Assembly (NCBI GenBank): GCA_030018745.1
Contig: JASEHB010000057.1
Coordinates: forward strand, 3,689-9,564
DNA from: Desulfatibacillaceae bacterium
GTDB taxonomy: Bacteria; Desulfobacterota; Desulfobacteria; Desulfobacterales; Desulfatibacillaceae
Direction of reading: 5' to 3'
Length of the DNA stretch: 5,876 bases
In this document: in pieces, positions 1-4,552 of the stretch
Position numbering within the stretch: position 1 is the first letter of the stretch
Layout: each line of letters opens with the position of its first letter
Translations under genes and position numbers: made by a program
The notes under the pieces: generated by a model
The model's input: the letters and a program-made list of their open reading frames with translations, nothing else
Databases searched by the model: none
What the model was told of the DNA's origin: nothing

Positions 1-1
1 G

Positions 2-199
2 CACTCCCTCTGCCAGTTAAGCCCCAAAGAGCTTTCCAGAACGCAGACCATGGCCTTTCTTCGCTTTTTTCTTAACCCGGCCCGTATGGCCCGAATCGGC
101 AGGGACTATCCGGGAGGATGGGCCGCATTAACCACCAAAACCTTCAATCTGTTCAAACACCTTTTCTGGACCAAAACCCGCCGGGCTGCCATTCACTAA
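2..199 (+). CDS. B12-binding-type radical SAM protein, C-terminal end only (5' cut by window edge)
   Basis: The frame is open from the left edge and ends at TAA 197-199, giving 65 residues. Its first 41 codons align without gaps to residues 415-455 of the radical SAM protein at 2067-3506. By hand count, 36 of 41 residues and 102 of 123 bases are identical, and the shared core includes MAFLRFFLNPAR and RIGRDYPGGW. The last ~24 residues diverge but keep the same character: a hydrophobic, aromatic stretch followed by a basic tail. The visible part is the C-terminal helical region that follows the radical SAM barrel. The Cys motif and cobalamin-binding domain, if present, lie outside the window. 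The function is inferred only from the paralogue, most likely a radical SAM enzyme on a related or identical substrate. No convincing terminator follows the stop. Confidence 0.88.
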   Translation, partial: HSLCQLSPKELSRTQTMAFLRFFLNPARMARIGRDYPGGWAALTTKTFNLFKHLFWTKTRRAAIH

Positions 200-277
200 A
201 AAGACTTCCAGCCACTAATCACAATTGCACCCCAGGCCCATCATTCATCTGCGCCCAGCCAAAAACAAGAATTTTCA

Positions 278-307
278 TTGCAAGTACAAGCCCTACAGGT
301 TTATATT
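278..307 (+). promoter_or_regulatory. Candidate sigma70-type promoter upstream of the first complete radical SAM gene
   Basis: A TTGCAA -35 box (278-283; 4 of 6 consensus) and a TATATT -10 box (302-307; 5 of 6) are separated by 18 bases. Transcription would start near 314, giving a leader of about 177 bases before the ATG at 491. It lies in the 291-base gap (200-490), in which I see no convincing gene. The promoter reading rests on consensus matching alone. Confidence 0.45.
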
Positions 308-338
308 TTTTATTTGGAGTTCTGTTTGCCGGAACCTC

Positions 339-390
339 TTTTTACCGGGGAATTGTTTTTTGCGGAAAAAGGTTTTTATGGCACCCTTTT
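339..390 (+). other. Leader with two mutually exclusive weak hairpins
   Basis: Bases 339-347 (TTTTT, a bulged A, CCG) can pair with CGGAAAAA at 363-370 around a 15-base loop. Alternatively AAAAGG (367-372) can pair with CCTTTT (385-390). The two stems share bases 367-370, so only one can form at a time. Both are A/T-rich and neither is followed by a clean U-run, so this is not a typical intrinsic terminator. A regulatory role is speculative. Confidence 0.25.
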
Positions 391-477
391 AAAAAACTAT
401 TATTTGCCGCTTTAAGGCTTATCGAGCATTGAGCCGAATTTGGGCATGATGGGACAGAAGGTTGTCACAATATCTGC

Positions 478-486
478 AAGGTCAGG
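478..486 (+). promoter_or_regulatory. Ribosome binding site that favours ATG 491
   Basis: AAGGTCAGG contains an AAGG core (478-481) nine bases before ATG 491. The alternative in-frame starts TTG 440, ATG 446 and ATG 449 have no comparable purine-rich Shine-Dalgarno sequence. Family proteins also begin only a few residues before the first beta strand, which fits the 491 start. Confidence 0.55.
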
Positions 487-490
487 CAGC

Positions 491-1945
491 ATGAGCAGCA
501 CGAAAGAGACATATAGGCTTCTTCTGGTTCTAGGGCCTCCAGATCGATCCACAAGTGTAGGAATAACAGCGGATTTGGGAAAAACCCTCCGTTATCCACC
601 CATGGGCCTGCTCTACCTTGCAGCTTTCGTTGGCAAGCATCGGCCCGGCTGGCAGGTTCGTGTGCTGGACTGCCAGGCCCCTGAACACAACGAAGAACTT
701 CTGGAAAATGTGCTGGCGCAATACAAGCCCCATGTAGTTGGCCTTTCCTGTTTTGCAAACTCACTTATCTCCATCCGCCGCATCAGCCAGATGGCCAAGC
801 GCATCAACCCCCTGGTCCATGTCATTGCCGGCGGCGCCCATGTGCTGCATTACCCTGAAGAAATTGCCGATATTGAAAATGTGGACTGGGCTGTGTGCGG
901 AGAAGGCGAGAAACCCCTTGTGGCTCTGTTGGACTTCATTGCCCAGGGTGGCAAGGGCGACCCCGGCGTTTCCGGAGTTTACTGCGCTTGTGATGGTGCA
1001 GTATCCGGAAGCGGCCGCTCCCTGGTGGAAGAGGACCTGGATCTGTTGCCCCATCCGGACAGAAGTATGCTGCCCATCCGCAACTACTATGCCCTGTGGG
1101 GGAGAAGATCCTTCTGCACATCTGCGATAAGCTCTCGCGGGTGCCCATTCCATTGTGTTTTCTGCGATATACCATACAAGAATGTCCGCCTTCACAGCCC
1201 TGCCTGGATACTTCAGGATGTAAAAAACTGTTTGGATTTGGGCATAAGGGAAATTCACTTTTTTGATGACAATTTTAATATAGACCCGAAGCGAGCCACA
1301 GAAATAGCCTGTTCGATACACAGGCAGGGGTTGAAGCTGGACTGGTCATTCCGGGGCCGGGTGGATCGCATGGACCCGACAATGCTTCGCGCCGCACGCA
1401 AGGCTGGCTGTTACCGGGCTTATCTGGGCCTTGAAAGCGGCTCGGACCGGATTCTGACCGCCATGAGAAAGCAGATAACCCTGGAGGATATCCGCAAAGG
1501 TGTTGCTGCCGCAAAAAAAGCAGGGCTTGAGGTGCACGGCTATTTTATGCTGGGTTTTGAAGATGAAACATTCGATGAGGTTATGCAGACAATTGATCTT
1601 GCTTGCTCCCTGGGACTGGAATTTGCCAGTTTCACCGTGGTCACCTACGGCCCAGGTATGGCAATGTATGAAAACTTCCTTAAAAGAAACCCGGAGCACA
1701 ATGACCCCTGGCTGGCCCAGACAAAAAATCCATCCCCAGATTTTGTCCCTCCCGTCCCGACTCAATTCACCCTGGGCCAGGAAGAAATCTGGCGGCTCAA
1801 TGCCCTGGCCTACCGCCGCTTTTATCTGCGGCCCGGAGCCATCTGGCGCACAGGCAAGTCCATTCGCTCTCCCCAGGCATTTGCACGCCGGGCAATGGGG
1901 GCATTAAGCGCCCTCCAAATGGGCCTGCAAAGCATAAGGGGCTGA
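491..1945 (+). CDS. B12-binding-type radical SAM protein (484 aa)
   Basis: A complete two-domain radical SAM enzyme of the BchE/HpnJ-like architecture. Residues ~8-150 form a cobalamin-binding (Rossmann-like) domain: strand RLLLVLGPP, then YPPMGLLYLAAF, HVVGLSCF, VIAGGAH and CGEGE. The classical DxHxxG motif is absent, since the equivalent stretch reads DCQAPE; any cobalamin would therefore not be held by that His. Cys218, Cys222 and Cys225 (SRGCPFHCVFC) form the CxxxCxxC site for the [4Fe-4S] cluster that cleaves SAM. FFDDNF (257-262) and LGLESGS (312-318) are typical barrel motifs. The C-terminal helical part carries AYRRFYLRP (440-448). Length is normal for the family and no frameshift is seen. 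Known relatives do radical methylations, ring formations or rearrangements in the cytoplasm; the substrate here is unknown. It is clearly more diverged from the gene at 2067-3506 than the truncated left-edge copy is. A TTG start at 440 would add 17 residues but lacks a ribosome site. Confidence 0.93.
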   Translation: MSSTKETYRLLLVLGPPDRSTSVGITADLGKTLRYPPMGLLYLAAFVGKHRPGWQVRVLDCQAPEHNEELLENVLAQYKPHVVGLSCFANSLISIRRISQMAKRINPLVHVIAGGAHVLHYPEEIADIENVDWAVCGEGEKPLVALLDFIAQGGKGDPGVSGVYCACDGAVSGSGRSLVEEDLDLLPHPDRSMLPIRNYYALWGRRSFCTSAISSRGCPFHCVFCDIPYKNVRLHSPAWILQDVKNCLDLGIREIHFFDDNFNIDPKRATEIACSIHRQGLKLDWSFRGRVDRMDPTMLRAARKAGCYRAYLGLESGSDRILTAMRKQITLEDIRKGVAAAKKAGLEVHGYFMLGFEDETFDEVMQTIDLACSLGLEFASFTVVTYGPGMAMYENFLKRNPEHNDPWLAQTKNPSPDFVPPVPTQFTLGQEEIWRLNALAYRRFYLRPGAIWRTGKSIRSPQAFARRAMGALSALQMGLQSIRG

Positions 1946-2051
1946 TAAAATTTGCCTGGGGAAGAACCGTTTTTTTTAAAAGCTTGTTTTCCTGCTGTTG
2001 GCTGGTTTAAGTTTTTGCGCTTACAGAATTTAAGGTTTGTTATTTGGTCGG

Positions 2052-2057
2052 AAGGAG
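2052..2057 (+). promoter_or_regulatory. Strong ribosome binding site deciding the start at ATG 2067
   Basis: AAGGAG, a near-perfect Shine-Dalgarno, lies nine bases before ATG 2067. It rules out the in-frame TTG at 2037, which would place this sequence inside the gene. The 121-base gap before this start (1946-2066) holds a T8 run at 1970-1977 but no convincing terminator. Confidence 0.8.
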
Positions 2058-2066
2058 TTTTGCCAG

Positions 2067-3506
2067 ATGGCTGTCGTTGTGCTTATTGGCCTGGAGAATG
2101 CTCATTACAAAGGCCAAATTCGAAATGCCACTCCGCCCCTGGGCTTGGCCTGCCTGGCAGCCTTTGCCAGGGAAAAGAGGCCCGGCAAAGACTCCTTTGT
2201 GATTATCGACGAGGCGGTAAAACCACTTTCCAGTAAGCAGTGGCAGGAAAAGCTTGCCGGGATCACCCCGGACATCATTGGCATTTCTGCAATGACCCCT
2301 GACGCAAACGCCCTGACGCGAAAGATTGAACTGTTTAAGAACTTGCTGCCCAAGACACCCATTGTTGCGGGCGGCCCCCATGCAACAGCGCTGGGCGCAA
2401 GGCTGCTGGAAAACCCCGGCATAGACTACGCTGTGGCGGGCGAAGGCGAGCTTGGCTTTGCAGGGCTTCTGGATGCCCTGGAAAAAGGCGAGAAATATCC
2501 GGAAAATTACATCCCCGGCCTCATTTTTAAAAAACCTGATGGCTCCATCAAAGAAAACCCCGTCAATAATGACCTGTTGGATGTGAACACCCTTCCCCTG
2601 CCTGCCTGGGATCTGATTTCCTTTGAGGATTACTCAACCCTTGCCCGCATGACCCCGTCTAAAGTAGGCGGCTTTTATGCCCCAATCATGACAAGCCGGG
2701 GCTGCCCCTTTTCCTGCATCTACTGCCACGATGTTTTCGGCAGCAGATTCCGGGCCATGACACCAATGCGGGTGATTGAGCACATGGAGCAGCTCATTTA
2801 CCAGTACAATATCAAGGACTTTGAAATCATTGATGACATCTTTAACCTGGATTATGACCGTGCCCTTGAAATTTGCCGCCTCATTCAAGAGAGGGGGCTT
2901 AACATCTGCTTCTCATTTCCAAACGGCCTGCGCACGGACTTGCTGGACAGAAGGCTCATAAGGGCGCTTGCCCAGGCCGGGGCATACCACATTGCCTTTG
3001 CGGTGGAGACTGGCAGCAAGCACCTGCAAAAAGCCATCAAAAAGCATCTGAACCTGGAAAAGGTGCGCCAAAACATTGCCTATGCAGCAGAAGAGGGGAT
3101 TTTTACCTGGGGCTTTTTCATGCTGGGTTTTCCAAATGAATCCAAAGAGCAGGTTAAAAAAACCCTGGACTTTGCCTTTTCTTCCAAGCTCCACGGGGCT
3201 TTTTTCTTCACTGTGATTCCCTTCCCTGGAACCGCGCTGGCCAGGCAATGCCTTTCCGAAGAGAAGGCCTTGGCTGCTGCGTCTGATTCCAGCTACTTCA
3301 TCACGCAAAACTCCCTTTCGCAATTAAGCCCCAAAGAGCTTTCACGAATGCAGACTATGGCTTTCTTGCGCTTTTTTCTTAACCCGGCCCGGATAGTGAG
3401 AATCGGCAGGGACTACCCTGGAGGGTGGGCCTGCCTGCTATCAAGAGCCGCCTATTTTTTTGAGCTTTTATTTTGGGTCAGACGCCGACGCCAGGTTCTT
3501 TCCTGA
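2067..3506 (+). CDS. B12-binding-type radical SAM protein (479 aa)
   Basis: A complete radical SAM enzyme with an N-terminal cobalamin-binding-like domain (residues ~1-140: VVVLIGLE, TPPLGLACLAAFA, DIIGISAM, IVAGGPHAT, VAGEGE). As in the gene at 491, the DxHxxG cobalamin-ligating motif is missing (the site reads DEAVKP). The radical SAM barrel follows, with Cys213, Cys217 and Cys220 (SRGCPFSCIYC) binding the [4Fe-4S] cluster. IIDDIFN (254-260), AVETGS (312-317) and GFFMLGFPNES (349-359) are conserved barrel elements, and PFPGTAL (385-391) is a typical C-terminal loop. The C-terminus (415-455) is nearly the same as that of the truncated gene at the left edge, so those two are close paralogues. 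The very end is a hydrophobic FFELLFW stretch followed by a basic RRRR tail, which might touch the membrane. The family suggests chemistry on a poorly activated carbon; the substrate is unknown. It shares a strand with the 491 gene, 121 bases downstream. Confidence 0.94.
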   Translation: MAVVVLIGLENAHYKGQIRNATPPLGLACLAAFAREKRPGKDSFVIIDEAVKPLSSKQWQEKLAGITPDIIGISAMTPDANALTRKIELFKNLLPKTPIVAGGPHATALGARLLENPGIDYAVAGEGELGFAGLLDALEKGEKYPENYIPGLIFKKPDGSIKENPVNNDLLDVNTLPLPAWDLISFEDYSTLARMTPSKVGGFYAPIMTSRGCPFSCIYCHDVFGSRFRAMTPMRVIEHMEQLIYQYNIKDFEIIDDIFNLDYDRALEICRLIQERGLNICFSFPNGLRTDLLDRRLIRALAQAGAYHIAFAVETGSKHLQKAIKKHLNLEKVRQNIAYAAEEGIFTWGFFMLGFPNESKEQVKKTLDFAFSSKLHGAFFFTVIPFPGTALARQCLSEEKALAAASDSSYFITQNSLSQLSPKELSRMQTMAFLRFFLNPARIVRIGRDYPGGWACLLSRAAYFFELLFWVRRRRQVLS

Positions 3507-3540
3507 ATAATCCAACGCCTTTTGATACATCAGTTTTTAA

Positions 3541-3569
3541 TTGCAACTTTCCCATGCCAGCACTATAAT
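3541..3569 (+). promoter_or_regulatory. Near-consensus sigma70-type promoter for the methyltransferase gene
   Basis: TTGCAA (3541-3546; 4 of 6) and a perfect TATAAT (3564-3569) are separated by exactly 17 bases. A T-rich stretch (3533-3540) just upstream could act as an UP element. Transcription would start near 3576, giving a leader of about 157 bases. It lies downstream of the second radical SAM gene and implies that the methyltransferase can be transcribed independently. Confidence 0.6.
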
Positions 3570-3576
3570 AAATGCT

Positions 3577-3732
3577 TTTGGGCTATTATTATCATTGGAA
3601 GCATCTGCCCCGACACGCGGCATAATTGCCTTTGATCATACCGCAAGCCTACTGAAGCTTTTGCCTGAAGGCGAGGGATTTTATCTCATTCCCCAAAGGG
3701 GACATTAAGATTGGTTTGAATTCCGGACAAAG
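3577..3732 (+). other. Untranslated leader with several short inverted repeats
   Basis: Predicted 5' leader of the methyltransferase. Short stems visible in order: GCGG 3617-3620 with CCGC 3641-3644; AAGC 3645-3648 with GCTT 3657-3660; GCC 3663-3665 with GGC 3670-3672 around a TGAA loop; CCCC 3691-3694 with GGGG 3698-3701 around AAA. The first three abut one another, which is suggestive of a folded RNA. Each stem is only 3-4 base pairs, however, and chance cannot be excluded. No known riboswitch consensus is matched convincingly, and there is no strong Shine-Dalgarno before ATG 3733 (only GGA at 3725-3727). Confidence 0.3.
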
Positions 3733-4530
3733 ATGACAAGTTGTGCCAAAAAAAAATCGGCTAAACAAAGACAGCGCCCCCGGAATATAAGGGAAGACCT
3801 TGATATTCTTTGGACCTACAAAGACTACTATGATTACATGGTTGGCAGAGTGGCAAGCTATGTAAAAGGGAAAAGGGTTTTGGAGCTGGGTTGTGGAACC
3901 GGCAATGCAACCCGCTCCCTCATAACTCATGGCGCAGCGGAAATTATCTGCATAGATAAAGACTCTTATTTCATTCAAAGGGCTAACAATCACCTTGATA
4001 AATCAGGCTGTTCAGGGCAAATCTCTTTTGTTGAAATGAATTTGGAAACCAACCAAAAAGACCTGAACCCCTTTTTTAGATTTCATCAAGTGGATACTGT
4101 ATTTTCTTTCAATTTCCTTGAGCACCTTCAAAACGACATAGCCCTTCTCTCCAATATCTATTCTGCTCTGCCGGACAAAGGCATTCTTATCAGCATAATA
4201 CCCGCCGGGAATAAGCTTTTTGGCCGTATGGATGAGGCATACAATCATTTTCGGCGTTATGATGCCTGCGATATAAAGCTTCGTTTTGCCCCATTTAAAC
4301 TGTTGGAGCAAAAGCGTTTAGGCCAAATTAAAGCACTGGGCTGGATGCTTGCAGGTCGCCGCCCCTACCAGGGGCTTGAAGAGGCGCTGAAGATTTATAA
4401 ATGGGCATTTACTGTTGACTGTTTTTTGGATAGGCTTTTTAAAGATAAAATACCAGTTGGTGCATCCTGGGTCTGCGTTCATCAAAAAGATGAGAAGCGC
4501 ACTGCTTCAGTTTGCAGCCCAGAGTCTTAA
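3733..4530 (+). CDS. Class I SAM-dependent methyltransferase (265 aa)
   Basis: A Rossmann-fold methyltransferase of the Methyltransf_11/23 type. Motif I is ELGCGTG (51-57), binding SAM. The acidic residue closing strand 2 is Asp75 (ICID). FNFLEH (126-131) and the following helix correspond to motif IV, and IIPAGN (155-160) to the strand after the 'LPDKG' turn. The stretch MDEAYNHFRRY (166-176) and later LGWMLAGRR (202-210) and IPVGASW (240-246) are recognisable family signatures. They occur in methyltransferases often encoded beside glycosyltransferases and lipid or cell-surface genes. The core looks complete and catalytically competent, and no membrane segment is seen. The start is the only ATG after an in-frame TAA at 3706, but the ribosome site is weak. 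Codons 6-8 are a run of nine A. Base composition is unusual: 64 G/C in 180 bases at 3961-4140 (36%) against 106 in 180 at 2281-2460 (59%). This hints at separate acquisition. The methyl acceptor is unknown. Confidence 0.92.
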   Translation: MTSCAKKKSAKQRQRPRNIREDLDILWTYKDYYDYMVGRVASYVKGKRVLELGCGTGNATRSLITHGAAEIICIDKDSYFIQRANNHLDKSGCSGQISFVEMNLETNQKDLNPFFRFHQVDTVFSFNFLEHLQNDIALLSNIYSALPDKGILISIIPAGNKLFGRMDEAYNHFRRYDACDIKLRFAPFKLLEQKRLGQIKALGWMLAGRRPYQGLEEALKIYKWAFTVDCFLDRLFKDKIPVGASWVCVHQKDEKRTASVCSPES

Positions 4531-4536
4531 GTATTC

Positions 4537-4552
4537 AACATAGCAATGTTTT
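4537..4552 (+). terminator. Weak hairpin between the convergent genes
   Basis: AACAT (4537-4541) and ATGTT (4546-4550) form a perfect 5-bp stem with a 4-base AGCA loop, and the T-run extends to 4552 on the + strand. It fills the 20-base gap between two converging stop codons, the right place for a terminator. The stem is A/T-rich and the U-run short, so termination would be poor. Confidence 0.25.

Noticed and set aside
118..432. 104-codon + strand open frame overlapping the end of the left-edge gene and the following gap
   Set aside because: It starts at a GTG/ATG-poor position without a ribosome site, overlaps a frame with strong homology for 82 bases, and its translation shows no domain-like pattern.
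440..490. Upstream starts TTG 440, ATG 446 and ATG 449 for the first full radical SAM gene
   Set aside because: No Shine-Dalgarno precedes them, whereas AAGG sits nine bases before ATG 491. ATG 446/449 cannot be fully excluded.
761..1321. 186-codon minus-strand open frame
   Set aside because: It is antisense to the well-supported radical SAM gene at 491-1945 and arises from its codon bias; no motif is visible.
1958..1990. T8 run and flanking A/T palindromes as an intrinsic terminator after the first full radical SAM gene
   Set aside because: No GC-rich stem precedes the T-run; the only pairings are A/T-rich or bulged.
2015..2043. TTGCGC-N17-TGTTAT as a promoter for the second full radical SAM gene
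   Set aside because: Both boxes are weak, and the predicted transcript would start about at the ribosome site, leaving no room for normal initiation.
3611..3675. Resemblance to the GEMM (cyclic dinucleotide) riboswitch, from ACACG and CCGCAAGCC
   Set aside because: The conserved stretch after ACACG, the tetraloop-capped second stem and the receptor helix are not in the right order or spacing. An Infernal search would settle it.
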